Shown here: positions 1 to 36,236 of the stretch, piece after piece
How positions within the stretch are numbered: the first letter of the stretch is position 1
Layout of the letters: every line of letters starts with the position of its first letter
NCBI GenBank assembly: GCA_947561585.1
Contig: CANNZV010000120.1
Location: 248,001 to 312,000, forward strand
From: Caprella mutica
Taxonomy: Eukaryota; Arthropoda; Malacostraca; Amphipoda; Caprellidae
Length of the DNA stretch: 64,000 bases
Direction of reading: 5' to 3'
Translations under genes and position numbers: made by a program
Notes under the pieces: model-generated
What the model saw: the letters and a program-made list of their open reading frames with translations, nothing else
What the model was told of the DNA's origin: nothing
The model's database searches: none

Positions 1-1317
1 ACTGCTATAGCTACTCTTTACCTACCAAGTGATAACTGCTATAGCTACTCTTTACCTACCAAGTGATAACTGCTATAGCTACTCTTTCTCTTGCAAGTGA
101 TAACTGCTATAGCTACTCTTTCTCTTGCAAGTGATAACTGCTATAGCTACTCTTTCTCTTGCAAGTGATAACTGCTATAGCTACTCTTTCTCTTGCAAGT
201 GATAACTGCTATAGCTACTCTTTCTCTTGCAAGTGATAACTGCTATAGCTACTCTTTACCTACCAAGTGATAACTGCTATAGCTACTCTTTTCCTACCAA
301 GTGATAACTGCTATAGCTACTCTTTTCCTACCAAGTGATAACTGCTATAGCTACTCTTTACCTACCAAATGATAACTGCTATAGCTACTCTTTACCTACC
401 AAGTGATAACTGCTATAGCTACTCTTTTCCTACCAAGTGATAACTGCTATAGCTACTCTTTACCTACCAAGTGATAACTGCTATAGCTACTCTTTACCTA
501 CCAAGTGATAACTGCTATAGCTACTCTTTACCTACCAAGTGATAACTGCTATAGCTACTCTTTACCTACCACGTGATAACTGCTATAGCTACTCTTTACC
601 TACCAAGTGATAACTGCTATAGCTACTCTTTCTCTTGCAAGTGATAACTGCTATAGCTACTCTTTCTCTTGCAAGTGATAACTGCTATAGCTACTCTTTA
701 CCTACCAAGTGATAACTGCTATAGCTACTCTTTACCTACCAAGTGATAACTGCTATAGCTACTCTTTACCTACCAAGTGATAACTGCTATAGCTACTCTT
801 TTCTTACCAAGTGATAACTGCTATAGCTACTCTTTACCTACCAAGTGATAACTGCTATAGCTACTCTTTACCTACCAAGTGATAACTGCTATAGCTACTC
901 TTTACCTACCAAGTGATAACTGCTATAGCTACTCTTTACCTACCAAGTGATAACTGCTATAGCTACTCTTTACCTACCAAGTGATAACTGCTATAGCTAC
1001 TCTTTACCTACCAAGTGATAACTGCTATAGCTACTCTTTACCTACCAATTGATAACTGCTATAGCAAATCTTTACCTACCAATTGATAACTGCTATAGCT
1101 ACTCTTTTCCTACCAAGTGATAACTGCTATAGCTAATCTTTACCTACCAAGTGATAACTGCTATAGCTACTCTTTACCTACCAAGTGATAACTGCTATAG
1201 CTACTCTTTACCTACCAATTGATAACTGCTATAGCTACTCTTTACCTACCAAGTGATAACTGCTATAGCTACTCTTTACCTACCAAGTGATAACTGCTAT
1301 AGCTACTCTTTACCTTA
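1..1317. repeat. 34-bp minisatellite, about 38 copies, abutting the last visible GALE exon
   Basis: Head-to-tail 34-bp units (core CTGCTATAGCTACTC) with three variants of one segment (TACCTACCAA, TTCCTACCAA, TCTCTTGCAA) arranged in blocks. The array runs off the left edge. On the minus (transcribed) strand each unit starts GTAGGTAAAG, close to the splice donor GTAAGGTAAAG of the exon at 1319-1408. The array therefore starts at that donor. Confidence 0.97.
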
Positions 1318-1318
1318 C

Positions 1319-24744
<23,426 letters not shown>

Positions 24745-25158
24745 AACTACAAAGTGAAGAGACTACCAAGTGAAGAGACTACCAAGTGAAGAGACTACCA
24801 AGTGAAGAGACTACCAAGTGAAGAGACTACCAAGTGAAGAGACTACAAAGTGAAGAGACTACAAAGTGAAGAGACTACAAAGTGAAGAGACTACAAAGTG
24901 AAGAGACAACAAAGTGAAGAGACAACAAAGTGAAGAGACTACAAAGTGAAGAGACTACCAAGTGAAGAGACTACAAAGTGAAGAGACTACCAAGTGAAGA
25001 GACTACAAAGTGAAGAGACTACAAAGTGAAGAGACTACAAAGTGAAGAGACTACAAAGTGAAGAGACTACAAAGTGAAGAGACTACCAAGTGAAGAGACT
25101 ACAAAGTGAAGAGACTACAAAGTGAAGAGACTACTAAGTGAAGAGACTACAAAGTGAT
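24745..25158. repeat. 16-bp minisatellite, about 25 copies
   Basis: GAAGAGACTACCAAGT units with CCAAGT/CAAAGT variants, upstream of GALE. Confidence 0.97.
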
Positions 25159-25564
25159 GGGGTTAATGTACTGTATATTGTAAATGACTATCAACACTAT
25201 AACTACCTACCAGTTAATTTTACTCCTCTTTACTTTTCAAAGAATTTCATCGCATAAATTATTATTGGTGGATCCTTTAAATTTTTGACTTTTAATAAAA
25301 TGAGACACATACACAGATACTGATGGTATGAACTATCACCGAGAAAATGATTTCCTAGTTTTAGAGATGTAGCATTTTAATACAGGCATTGCTTAGCATT
25401 CTTTGGACTTTAACACAAACTATAAAATGTTGTGACGTGTTCCTAACAACGTGGCATTCAGGAACACCTTTTTCAATACTAGTTGAACATGTGTGCAAAC
25501 CTACAGAGCGGTATGACACTGGTGAAAAACTTTGAAAACAGCTATTTGGACTGTTTTGGTAGTT

Positions 25565-25790
25565 ATAGTATTAATCTGTGGTACAATGTACGTGATTATT
25601 AATCCACGGTATAATGTACGTGATTATTAATCTACAGCACAATGTACGTGATTATTAATCCACGGTACAATGTAAGTGATTATTAATCTACAGCACAATG
25701 TACGTGATTATTAATCCACGGTACAATGTAAGTGATTATCAATCCACAGCACAATGTACGTGATTAATCTACGGTACAATTCACGTGATT
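25565..25790. repeat. Degenerate 28-29-bp repeat, about 8 copies
   Basis: Units of GTGATTATTAATCCACGG followed by TACAATGTAC, with more variation between copies than the other arrays. Confidence 0.85.
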
Positions 25791-27512
25791 GTTTACCACA
25801 TCAAAACAATAGAACGGGTGAACGAACTAAAGCTTTGATGACGTAATACGGTAAAACGAATACCTATATTTGCTTAGTGAATTATCACTCAAAGACTCCA
25901 GTCATTTGTTTAAAATTCAAAGTTTTAAATAGTTTCATTTGAGAAAACGAAATTCAATAGAGATAAACATTGGGATAGAGGCTTCAAGGTGATATAAATA
26001 TTTACATTTTTACGATAAGGGAAGTCAGTATTTCGTAATTTAGCTCCAGACATCTGGAAATTAGTTACGCAGCTCTGTTAGGTACCCAAAGGGTGTGTAC
26101 CTACCTATTGAGGTAATACAGGGTGATGCTCAATAACAGACACATTGCAAGATGATCTTTTAGTGCAGTTGTAAATACCATTGCAACATTAAAGGCAGTA
26201 AATGTAGAGTGTCGGAAATTGAGTAGGTACTTACATTAAAAAGTCAGGACTCCCTGCATTTAGAAACGAGCCTATGTAGGTACATAATATGGAACTTCTA
26301 TATTATATGTACTTCTATAATAGAAGTACATGTTTAGCAAATAATTCAGACATTCGATATGAAATGGTATATTAGAGATAGGTACTTTGAGAATACCTAG
26401 AGATACATAGTAATGTAGTTTAACTAACTAATTCATTGCCTGCCTGTTATTCATTTCTTGATAATTCAATTAATATAAAGGGTTTCGGGTTACATTTAAA
26501 TGAATTTAACGATATTAAATTAATTTTTAGTAGTCAAAACTATGATTTTTTATTATCAATATTAGTGTGACCAAAGCAGCATACTAATATAAAATTAATA
26601 AGAGTTTCTTCAAAAAAATGTGACACACGGACGGACGGACGCGGCGGCTCTTAATATAGTATAGATGTGACGTCAAATAGATACCAAGATAAACAAGTTA
26701 AACTAGAGTCATAAACTAGGGCCAACAGTCAATTACCGAAACATTTAGAATACCATATGAAAATATATTTACTGAAACATAAATAAAATACATTAAGCAT
26801 ACATATATGCCGGCCGGTAATAGTTAGGTATTTACCACAAGTGTGTATCAGTCTATAGATTTTGAACTCTTTTACGTCAGCTTCCCCTTTGAGTGTAAAT
26901 ATTAGTCACGTCAGTACTATCATGAGGTTGTAACGTAGCTCAGTGATCTCAAAATACTAACTAACATAGACAAGACTGAAGGTAGGTACATACATACACA
27001 GAGTTTGGTGCAATTGTCCTGGGAGAAAATAACACGTCAACTGTTGCAGGAGAGACTAGCCACGCACACCTCACTCACGAGAGCTGGAGAACTACTGAAA
27101 TGGTGAAAAGATAAAACGCGGAATTGCTGATACAGATTGTGCTGAGAAATAATTTTCTAATTGTGAATTAGTGTTAGCAATCAATGTATATTTAGGACAT
27201 TTAATATTCAGATATAGAAATAGCTTGCTATATCTATAAGTAATTTTAATATTAACCCTACAATAATCTTAACTTGAGTTGAATAATTTTGGTTACATAA
27301 GATCATATGAAATAATGTTTTAGTATGATAGATAAATATTAATTAATTAATGATATGAAACTCCCAATAAATGTGATAACCGAATTTCTCCAATTATTTA
27401 ATACAAGTTTATTTATTCAATTATTTGACTACGAAATGTTTGAAAATAGATCAAATAAACCAAATTATAAAACCAGGGAGATATTTAGAATGAATATAGT
27501 CTCATATATACA
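25791..27512. other. Intergenic DNA, no gene recognised
   Basis: AT-rich. Contains a 26425-26655 fragment shared with 23505-23800. On the minus strand near 27050-27090 the sequence CTCTC|GTGAGTGAGG is a possible donor of a non-coding 5' exon of GALE; this is weak. Confidence 0.4.
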
Positions 27513-27554
27513 GTGTTAACGATGGGACACTTGGTGGATCATTTGCCAAAAAAC

Positions 27555-28388
27555 ATTGAAATATCGATATCGAGGATATCTAACATTGAAATATCGATAT
27601 CGAGTATATCTATATGGAGGATATCTATCCTATCGAGGATATCTAACATTGAAATATCTATATCGAGGATATCTATATCGAGGATATCTATATCGAGGAT
27701 ATCTATATCGAGGATATCTATATCGAGGATATCTATATCGAGGATATCTATATCGAGGATATCTATATCGAGGATATCTATATCGAGGATATCTATATCG
27801 AGGATATCTATATCGAGGATATCTATATCGAGGATATCTATATCGAGGATATCTATATCGAGGATATCTATATCGAGGATATCTATATCGAGGATATCTA
27901 TATCGAGGATATCTATATCGAGGATATCTATATCGAGGATATCTATATCGATGGTATCTATATCGAGAATATCTATATCGATGGTATCTATATCGAGGAT
28001 ATCTAACATTGAAATATCGATATCTAGGATATCTAACATTGAATTATCGATATCGAGGATATCTATATCGAGGATATCTATATCGAGGATATCTATATCG
28101 AGGATATCTATATCGAGGATATCTATATCGAAGATATCTATATCGAAGATATCTATATCGAGGATATCTATATCGAGAATATCTATATCGAGAATATCTA
28201 TATCGATGGTATCTATATCGAGAATATCTATATCGATGGTATCTATATCGAGGATATCTAACATTGAAATATCGATATCTAGGATATCTAACATTGAATT
28301 ATCTATATCGAGGATATCTAACATTGAAATATCTATATCGAGTATATCTAACATTGATATATCCATATCGAGGATATCTAACATTGAA
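27555..28388. repeat. 15-bp AT-rich satellite, about 55 copies
   Basis: ATATCTATATCGAGG units, rich in the partial palindromes TATCGATA and GATATC, with interspersed TAACATTGAA insertions at both ends. A unit length divisible by 3 keeps several frames open on both strands; none is a gene. Confidence 0.97.
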
Positions 28389-29092
28389 AAATCGAGCCCA
28401 CTCTGGCCAGCTATTGAGCAACACTATGGTCCGTGTCAGTTATGAAAAGTACAATAACAGTTGACACCATATCTGTTCCCAGGGGCCCCAAAGGTTCACA
28501 ACCCGGTAGATGTGGTAAAGTGACTTGGCCTGTGAACTGACATGGAGTGGGTATTAATTTGAAAGACTGTGGCAAACTTAGCACTCTGTAGTTAATACCT
28601 CAGTTAGTAGCACCAATGTTGTACGTATTAGGGGAATGGTAGCATGATGAACTGAAGTCAAATATTGTAGTGCTACATTTATTGTTACACAATTGACAAT
28701 TATTCTACTCTATACATAAAAAGGGAAGGTTAATAAATTACAATAACATATAGAAAATAAAGTAATTATGTATAGATGTATTTTAAATAATCCCTACATT
28801 TTGGTAATAATCTGTACATGAGATATTATTTGATCTAAATAGTAGATAATCAATTAAAGATTTTATCTCATTTTCATCACTTGTATATATTTATTTTAAC
28901 AGACCATTTTTGTAAAAAAACATTCCGCCTAAAATCTCTTATTCCTATAATTTGATAAGATAATTTGGTGATAAGACACCAACTTCGTTTTATTCTTTAT
29001 ATCATCAATACAAATTTATGTTAACATGATATTCAAATTATGGTAATTTATATTGTATGCAAGCTATACATTTAAATTATATTATGTGAAGC
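28389..29092. other. Intergenic DNA, nothing recognised
   Basis: AT-rich single-copy-looking sequence without a supported open frame. Confidence 0.45.
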
Positions 29093-29370
29093 CAACACGG
29101 TGGCCGGAAATTTCGGTCTTAAAATTTCGATCTCAGAAATTTCGTTTTCAGAATTATAGGTGGCCTCTCAATATAAATGGCCGTTATGTAGTTTGATGTA
29201 ACCGCTAGTTTGTTGTACTATACATACTTTATGATTGTTTAAAAAATGGCAGGGTGTTTAGGGAGAGGCACGCCTCTTGATACATCTAATTCATAATTTT
29301 ATATATACCTGAGGCCGAATTTTCCAAGACCGAATTTTCCATGACCGAATTTTCCTAGAACCCGCCAACA
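29093..29370. mobile_element. Possible MITE with internally repeated termini
   Basis: Left GGCCGGAAATTTCGGTCTT, with a second, weaker motif copy. The right end read on the other strand carries three copies of GGAAAATTCGG(T/C)C. The centre holds a copy of the GTTTGTTGTACT-type short repeat. No target duplication established. Confidence 0.4.
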
Positions 29371-30616
29371 CATATAATAAAATAACAAGATGGTTGGTAT
29401 CGGTTATTAGGATGAGAAATTGACTTACTAAATTAGTACAATAAATGATAATTATAGGGTTGTGTCAATATGATTTTTAAATCATAGAAATGGTATCGAA
29501 TACTATATACCACTGGTTTAAAACCATTCAATGCTGTTTAATTCTCTCTGTGTATAATATTTTCAGAATCTATCATTTTAAAAACATATTGTCACAACCT
29601 TGTCACAACTGTTCACTTCAATCCTCACTACACTAAATGAAGCACACATGGAAAAAAGAACGAAATTAGTTTAGTGAAGTGCCCACAGATTTAGAATGTT
29701 AGCAATTATGTAAAGAATGACTGAATGAATGCATTTCTCGATTTAAATCTATTCTCTTAGCTGCCATTCAAAATATTGTCTCCATAGTAAAAACTGGTGG
29801 GAATGTATATAAGAATTGGCAGTCATTTTCTTTTCATACAACGATTCTCTATGAAAATTTGAATATGCAGTACGTACAGTACATATATCTATAGATGTGT
29901 TGATTGCTTAAATATGTTTTCAATTTCGTAAAAGAAAAAGTAGAGATTTTATGAAAAGGCAATTTTCAAGGGGGGACTCGTGTGTAATAAGACACACTCG
30001 AAAAAAATATATTTAAAACAATATAGTTATTATGTATATTTTAGATAATATATTTACTTCCCTTGGATGGCATTACTTCAACACATTTATTTTGCGTCGA
30101 TCCAATAAAGTTTTTTAGAGTTTTATTAAGACCTCAACTCCAATATTGTTTGATACAAGTTTTCAAAGTTTCTTCAATTTTAAATTGGCATCCATTGAGA
30201 TAAACTATCAGAGAAAAAATTGAACTGAAGTATAATATATAAAGAGGAAATATAAACCTAAATTTAAAAGCTCTAAAATATTGAAATTGTTTTAAAACCA
30301 ACCGAACTACTCTTAAGGAATTAGGAACTGTACCTTAAAAGATACACTTTTGGGAAAATCAAATTTTCGACTAAGGGAAATGTGTAAACTGAATCAAGGA
30401 CATTATTCAAGATATAAGACATATTCTATAAAGTTTAAGAACATGTATTTAAAAATATAACAATTAAATGATAATTAAATATTTTACGATCTAAAGTTAA
30501 CAAACGTTAACAGCAACTATTAAAAGTAAACGATACAAATCACACCGAGTAACCAAAAATGAGTTTATTAGAATATTGAATACCTAATTACTATATACGT
30601 GTTAAACTTTGAGTAA

Positions 30617-30943
30617 AGAAATTTAATTCGAAAAAATAAGTTTGTCAATCATCGAACGTTGACAACTGATGATCTGTTTAAATTATTTTTTGTAGAATTG
30701 TATAAAAGTAGAATTGTATATAAATTGAACATTTAAAAAGTGTTTTGGTTGAAGAGAGATCTTTATGGTCCTGTCCACCCGATTATCATATCAATTTTTA
30801 TACAATTTATTGATAGTTTAACATTTTTTGACTTCAATCAGAATAAAATATTTATATTTTATAAAAACTTAGTTCAAACAGATCAGCTGTTGTCAATTTT
30901 CGATGATTGACAAACATATTTTTTCCAATTAAATTTCTTAAAG
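30617..30943. mobile_element. MITE with ~75-bp terminal inverted repeats
   Basis: The left arm contains AAGAAATTTAATTCGAAAAA and TTTGTCAATCATCGAA; the right arm, read on the other strand, gives AAGAAATTTAATTGGAAAAA and TTTGTCAATCATCGAA. The arms flank a roughly 180-bp core. Confidence 0.75.
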
Positions 30944-31053
30944 ATCTAAAAATCGCTCCTGAAATTGCTGATGAATATGGTAGCACTTTTTAAAGTGCTA
31001 AATAGACCGTATTCATCGTAATTAAAAAAAATAGATATATACAAGCTTGTGAT

Positions 31054-31278
31054 CTACCAAGTTGATTGAATTAGTTTATCCCTATTGGTGAGTATTGCTA
31101 CTTTCTTTTTGATTTGAAACAGTAAATAGTGATCGAAGTTGGGCAAGTAGGTACACATTCTCTGCTCATCAGTGTCCAAATCATTGACTTGTTGCAGAAT
31201 GGACATCAAATCCTGGTATATCTCTGCTAAACCAGCCACCATCTTTTTAGATGCTTCTCTCCACACTACATACATGAA
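31054..31278 (-). CDS. GXYLT-like A, exon 2
   Basis: 74 codons plus stop, beginning FMYVVWREASKKM after acceptor TTTCAG. It aligns with exon 2 of paralogue B (SVYDVWKSATKLM), which supports both splice models. Confidence 0.85.
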   Translation of the reverse strand, partial: FMYVVWREASKKMVAGLAEIYQDLMSILQQVNDLDTDEQRMCTYLPNFDHYLLFQIKKKVAILTNRDKLIQSTW

Positions 31279-32494
31279 CTGAAACAAATTATACAAATTA
31301 GTTGACATTTAGAATATTTGATTAACTTTCAGTTATTAAATTTATTATTAGGATGAAAACATTAATCTTCATTATCCTAAATTGGATAGCTGCCATATAT
31401 CATGGATGATTTTATTTATGATTGGCAAATTTTGTTTTAATTTGAAGAATTATGAGAAAACAGGAATTTGAATCTTATAAAAAAAGCTACCTTAACTAAT
31501 TTCGTGCTTACATAACAGTTTTCATTCTCACCTTATACTTCAAGTGATTGTCTCGATAGAACGTTGAATCAGCTCCATGGAGAGCTAAGATTCCTTTTCT
31601 TCTACAATCCATACACTCTGGGGCCAAAGTAATGCATGATGAAGGGATAAAGTTGTACCTGGCTGACAGCTCCATAAGCAGATGCTGTTTGTCCACTAGG
31701 AAGGTGTTTAGAACATCTTGATCGTGTCTGGGTGGAGCTTTGAAATCTTTTATTTTCAGCATTGAATATCCCAGTCCCTCTGGTATGTGTGTTCGCAATT
31801 TTGTGAGATTCAGCAGAAGAGTTCCAGTATTCAACCCGTATTTGCCAGAAATATCTCTATTGTGTTCGACAGTGTACCACAATTCCGGTCCACAACCGAT
31901 TGCTTGCTGATCATCCATGTGGGAAAACTCTTTCAAAAAATCTTCCACAGGTCCTAACATCAAAATGTCGGTATCTAGAGATATAACAGAATCATGTTCG
32001 GGTAACAACTTATCAAGGAACATTTTCGTCCAAGAACATTGCCGCCATTTGTTCAGGGATTCGTTCTCCAGAATGTCTTTACTTAAATATCTCACTTCCA
32101 GTTTAAGTTTTTTTCTATACCTGTTTGGCCACTTTTCTAGCAAAGTTTCAAGTTCCCCGATAGTACTTTCTGAATCGACAAACAAGATCACGTGAACCTT
32201 TTGAAGGTAAGTCAAGTAGAGCATTGACCCGAGCAGAGTAATTATTTGTTCCTTTTGTCTGCTCCAATTCTTTCGTCCATTATCTTTCAACTGATTTCCT
32301 TGTGTCGGATCTCTACAAAACGAAAGGACAATTGGGATTTCATTGGTAGATGAAGCCTTATTGGTGATCGAAAACCTTCGATTGAGTAACACTTCATTCT
32401 TTTGAAACTTAAGACACAAAATATAGAACAAAATTAAAACACATAGCACAATGTATCTAGTCCCAACTAATTCACTTGTCATTACTATTTTCAA
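31054..32494 (-). CDS. GT8 glycosyltransferase, glucoside xylosyltransferase-like (paralogue A)
   Basis: Two exons, 31532-32494 and 31054-31278, give a 395-residue type II membrane protein: hydrophobic segment at about 13-30, then a GT8 catalytic domain. GXYLT enzymes add xylose from UDP-Xyl to O-linked glucose on EGF repeats in the Golgi. Family landmarks: WRQCSWTKMFLDKLLP, DTD metal site (174-176) in SLDTDILMLGPVEDF, LNTGTLLLNLTKLR, HDQDVLN, and C-x2-C followed by GILALHGAD. The junction is AAG|GTGAGA to TTTCAG|TTC, phase 0. The second exon adds a helical C-terminal tail. Head-to-head with paralogue B (33482), about 1 kb apart. The substrate is unproven. Met1 was chosen; Met5 is possible. 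Confidence 0.88.
31532..32494 (-). CDS. GXYLT-like A, exon 1
   Basis: 321 codons: membrane anchor, stem and GT8 domain, ending DNHLKYK before donor GTGAGA. The open frame continues to 31508 but leaves the family there. Confidence 0.88.
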
Positions 32495-33481
32495 TAATTT
32501 AAAATTAAAATTTGATAAATTTGGAGAGAAGTACTAGCTGTTGCAACTTTCTTAGTATGAACGACAGATCCCCTATCAACACTGAGATATTTTACAGGTG
32601 ACGAGGAAAATTATTATTATAATATAAGGTTTTCTTCGAACTTTCCTCATTGATAACAGTTTTACAGATTTGTTAATGTTGAGGATCTAAAAGAAGAAAA
32701 ATTATAATTCTGATTTAGGCAAGTATATATACCAATTTTGATTACTCCCACACGAAATATCGTTGCATTTTTTGAAATTGAAGTAAAAGAGTCTCAAAGA
32801 ATTGAAGACTTATACCTTAATAAAAAACTATATCAATTTAGAAAAGTTTTTCCTCTCAATTTGATATAGTAGTCGCATTCGAATACGTCTTAGTTATATA
32901 CCTATCCAAAATATAGTTCATAACATTTTGATGATAAATTAATGTAAAACTCATAGTGTGAAATAGTTTGGACTAGAATACATTGTGTATCAATTTTGTT
33001 CACTATTTTGTACTTTAAGTTTCAAAAGAATGAAACCTCAGTTTTACATAATCTAAAGTTTTTGGTCACAAATAAAAGATGGTAAGAAGTCTATACTTTA
33101 CTTTCTATTACTACTCCAAATGAAAATGAAAATAATCCATTTAAATAGAAAATGAATATCTAGTGATATATAAAAAAATCTTCATCATAAATTATATATG
33201 AACAATTTACGTAAATTCCCCAACTTAAAGCTCACAAGACTGGATAATGTGGATATAAACGAGGAAATTTAGCACGCTTAATATTTTCTACTACATTTTC
33301 CTGGATGAAGTTACGAACCATCAGTAAGAGCTCTAACCTGACTAGTGACAAGTGTGAAAAAATAACACTTCGTGGATTATAAAACTGAAGTGAGGTGTGA
33401 TTAATGGTTATAATAATGAAAAGGTGAATTAGTTTTCCATTGAGTATGCTAAATAGTATTGTAAAAATATGAACGATCGAA
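32495..33481. other. Shared upstream region of the divergent GXYLT-like genes
   Basis: Nearly 1 kb of AT-rich sequence between the two start codons. It must contain both promoters, but no TATA box with convincing spacing was seen. Confidence 0.5.
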
Positions 33482-34438
33482 ATGTTAAGCTACCATATAC
33501 GAACCACATGTAAAGCTATATTTTTCTTATCTTCAGTGTATTTATTACTTCAATTGAAATCAAGTGAATTGCCTTCTAATCGTTCAAAAACTGCTGATAA
33601 AACAATCGTTCCAAAGACATCTAACGAAGTGCCACTGTTTCTTGTTCTCTGTAGAGATCATGTGAAAGGAGATGATAATTTCGGAAACGTTCGACGAAAC
33701 TGGCAAAGACAGAAGGAACAAATAATCACCTTGCTGGGGTCTGTTATTTACCTCAGTTCATTGGATACTGTGAAAGTAATATTATTTGTAGATTCAAAAC
33801 AAACATTCAAAGAAATAGATATTTTGCTGACTGCTTGGCCAACCTCTTACAGGCAAAAATTGAGGCTAGATATAAGGCTTATAGATCAGGAACTGTTATC
33901 GAATGAATCTCTGAATTCATGGCGACAGTGTGCTTGGATAAAGTATTTCGGGGATAAATTGTTACCAGATTATGACTCTGTTGTCTTCCTTGACACAGAT
34001 GTCCTTCTCTTAGGACCTGTTGAAGAAATTCGCACCGTCTTCTCAAGTATGGACAGTTTACAAGCTATAGGATGCGGTCCTGAAGTTTGGTATTTGAAAG
34101 TAAAAGAAAATAGGACGAAAGCAGGCGATACTGGTTTGAATACTGGAACACTATTCTTCAATCTCACTAGAATTCGTAAAGCCATTCCAAAAGGTCTGGG
34201 TTATTCTATGTTAAAAATGAAACATTTCAAAGTGCCTCCAAGGAATAGTCAGGATGTTTTCAATGAATATCTAGCAGATAAAACACATCTCCTTCTAGAA
34301 GTTTCTGCCAGGTTCAACTTCATCGTCACCTCTTGTTTGGACTTTGCTCCTAAATGCAGAGAGTGTGAAAAACATGGAATATTGGTACTTCACGGTGCGG
34401 ATTCAACATTCTATCGAGAACTCGACAACAGAATAAAG
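33482..34438 (+). CDS. GXYLT-like B, exon 1
   Basis: 319 codons with anchor and GT8 domain, ending DNRIK at donor GTGCAG. Confidence 0.87.
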
Positions 34439-34710
34439 GTGCAGTTCATGTAGTCCTTTGCTAGTATATTCATATTTTAAATAATTATAATATAGATGAT
34501 TATCTCTAACTGAGTTTTCTATTCCAGAGTGTGTACGACGTTTGGAAAAGTGCCACTAAGTTGATGAAGCATTCCTTGCAGGACATTCTTAACCAATTGG
34601 AGAAGAGTTTGAGAAGATTGAAGCAGTACAAGGGGCCGCTCATTTACATGTGTCAGGCTTATCAACATTTAGATGACCAGTTACTCTATCATATTAGGAA
34701 AATAATATAA
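33482..34710 (+). CDS. GT8 glycosyltransferase, glucoside xylosyltransferase-like (paralogue B)
   Basis: Two exons, 33482-34438 and 34528-34710, give a 379-residue type II membrane protein (hydrophobic 12-25). Landmarks: WRQCAWIKYFGDKLLP, DTD (171-173) in FLDTDVLLLGPVEE, LNTGTLFFNLTRIR, NSQDVFNEY, C-x2-C and GILVLHGADSTFYRE. Clearly paralogous to gene A over the whole length, with the intron at the same place and phase (AAG|GTGCAG ... TTCCAG). Donor GTGCAG is weaker than that of A; without splicing the protein would end five residues later. Likely a Golgi UDP-sugar transferase; the acceptor is unknown. Confidence 0.88.
34528..34710 (+). CDS. GXYLT-like B, exon 2
   Basis: 60 codons plus TAA after acceptor TATTCCAG. 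Encodes SVYDVWKSATKLM and a helical tail that matches exon 2 of gene A. The 89-bp intron is short. Confidence 0.83.
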   Translation, partial: SVYDVWKSATKLMKHSLQDILNQLEKSLRRLKQYKGPLIYMCQAYQHLDDQLLYHIRKII

Positions 34711-34919
34711 TTATAGGAAGAGTAGAGAGAGTTTTAAATCTTTAAGTGTAGGTCAATCTATAAAATCAAATAAGAATGAGTATTTAGCTACAACAATGCG
34801 ACACTGCTAATCTAAACCCTGTGACAAAGAGAAAATCAAATTGAATATAAAATAATTTAAGTTGGTAATTTATTTGTGCATACCAAGTGTTCTTTCAAAA
34901 TTACGTGCACTTTTTTTCA

Positions 34920-34925
34920 AATAAA
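34920..34925 (+). terminator. Candidate polyadenylation signal of GXYLT-like B
   Basis: AATAAA about 210 nt after the stop codon in an AT-rich 3' region. Confidence 0.45.
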
Positions 34926-35274
34926 AGTTATCCGTGTTACTAAATTAAAATTCTGAGTGTTTTAATTGTTTCATCAGTATTTTACGCAAAGATAGATAAA
35001 AGTAAACAATCTCAAAATGTGGCTTATTCTCTTCCTCCACCGAACGCGTCATATACCATGGTATAATAACTACAAGGTATGACCGCAAAAGAGACCAAAT
35101 TGAGTTTCTACTGCGCAGTCTCCACGTGACGTCATAAGACATAGACGATGGTATTTTGCATTGTTGTCCCTCATATTGCAAATTTACGTTGGAATTACGT
35201 ATCATATAGTTTCTTTTCATTTATTTATGTAATATTGAGCAATCAGAAAAATGGTAAATAAGATTTAATGAATA

Positions 35275-35432
35275 TGCATGTAGACTGCATTTAAGAATAA
35301 ATGCATGCTGCATGCATGCACCATGCATTTAAGAATAACTGCATGCATGCACCATGCATTTAAGAATAACTGCATGCATGCACCATGCATTTAAGAATAA
35401 CTGCATGCGGCATGCATGCATCATGCATTTAA
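35275..35432. repeat. Short ATGCATGC-rich tandem repeat
   Basis: About four units of roughly 30-35 bp built on GCATGCACCATGCATTTAAG followed by AATAACT. Confidence 0.85.
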
Positions 35433-35454
35433 TGCCACGTTACAACCCTATATT

Positions 35455-35645
35455 AGTGAAATGAATTTTTATCTTAACCAGTTATTTAAGAACAGAAACT
35501 AGGTATATACTGACCACCTGTGTCTATAATCTATTACTATTATTATCCTACTCTTTATTTATATTACTGTATGTGTTACTTTTAGCTTTATGGCGCCATA
35601 TAGTTAACCATATTCTCTAATTTTCGAACAAAAATTTAAAGTCAT
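35455..35645 (-). mobile_element. Reverse fragment of the hAT-like family B
   Basis: Contains GGCGCCATATAGTTAACC and TTCGAACAAAAATTTAAAG. It is the inverted counterpart of 36488-36700 and of 49380-49500 plus 50054-50160, so it is a partial element in the opposite orientation to B1. Confidence 0.7.
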
Positions 35646-35648
35646 ATC

Positions 35649-36236
35649 TAGGGATGTGACAATATGCAGAATAAATATGCATAATTTTTGACGCTATATG
35701 CAGCATATTATGTACCTATTTCTGCATATAATATGCAAAAAGTCAATGTGCATATATGCAGAACCAAAATGCATATTGGAAATTTACCTATAATATGCCA
35801 GAAACTATTCAATATAGTGTGAATGTTATATACCCAAAGTTAATTAGGAAATTAAAATAAAATTAATTTATATATAGTTATGTTTTGAATGTAATTTTAC
35901 TTTGGAGGTTTGAATGGAACTTACAATAGAACGAAGGTTTTATTTTTACTGTGAAATGCTTAACGTTTGAAAAGAAAATATAACAAAGCTGTTTCAAATT
36001 TAGATTTCTTTCACAATAAGTCAATTTCAAACAGTGGAATTGCATTTTATTTTGAAATGGTATTTCAGGTTTTCAAAAGTGAATCTCCTATTATCTGCTA
36101 ATGTATTTTTGTACTGGGAAAACACCCATCCTACATCACAAGAAAAAGAGGAGTAAATGTCTCCTTCAGCTAAATTCAGTCTTCTAAACTATTCTACATT
36201 CATATATCACATTCCGTTCAATACTTTAGTCATGAC
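35649..36236 (-). mobile_element. hAT-like family A, copy A1 (truncated by B1)
   Basis: Begins TAGGGATGTGACAATATGCA and matches the reverse complement of the complete copy at 46548-47633, including the decayed transposase C-terminal segment. It stops at GTCATGAC (36229-36236), where element B1 begins. Confidence 0.8.

Noticed and set aside
27513..28464. Frames of about 280-310 codons on both strands (IS-R-IS and ILDID repeats)
   Set aside because: Produced by a 15-bp tandem repeat; both strands and more than one frame are open at once.
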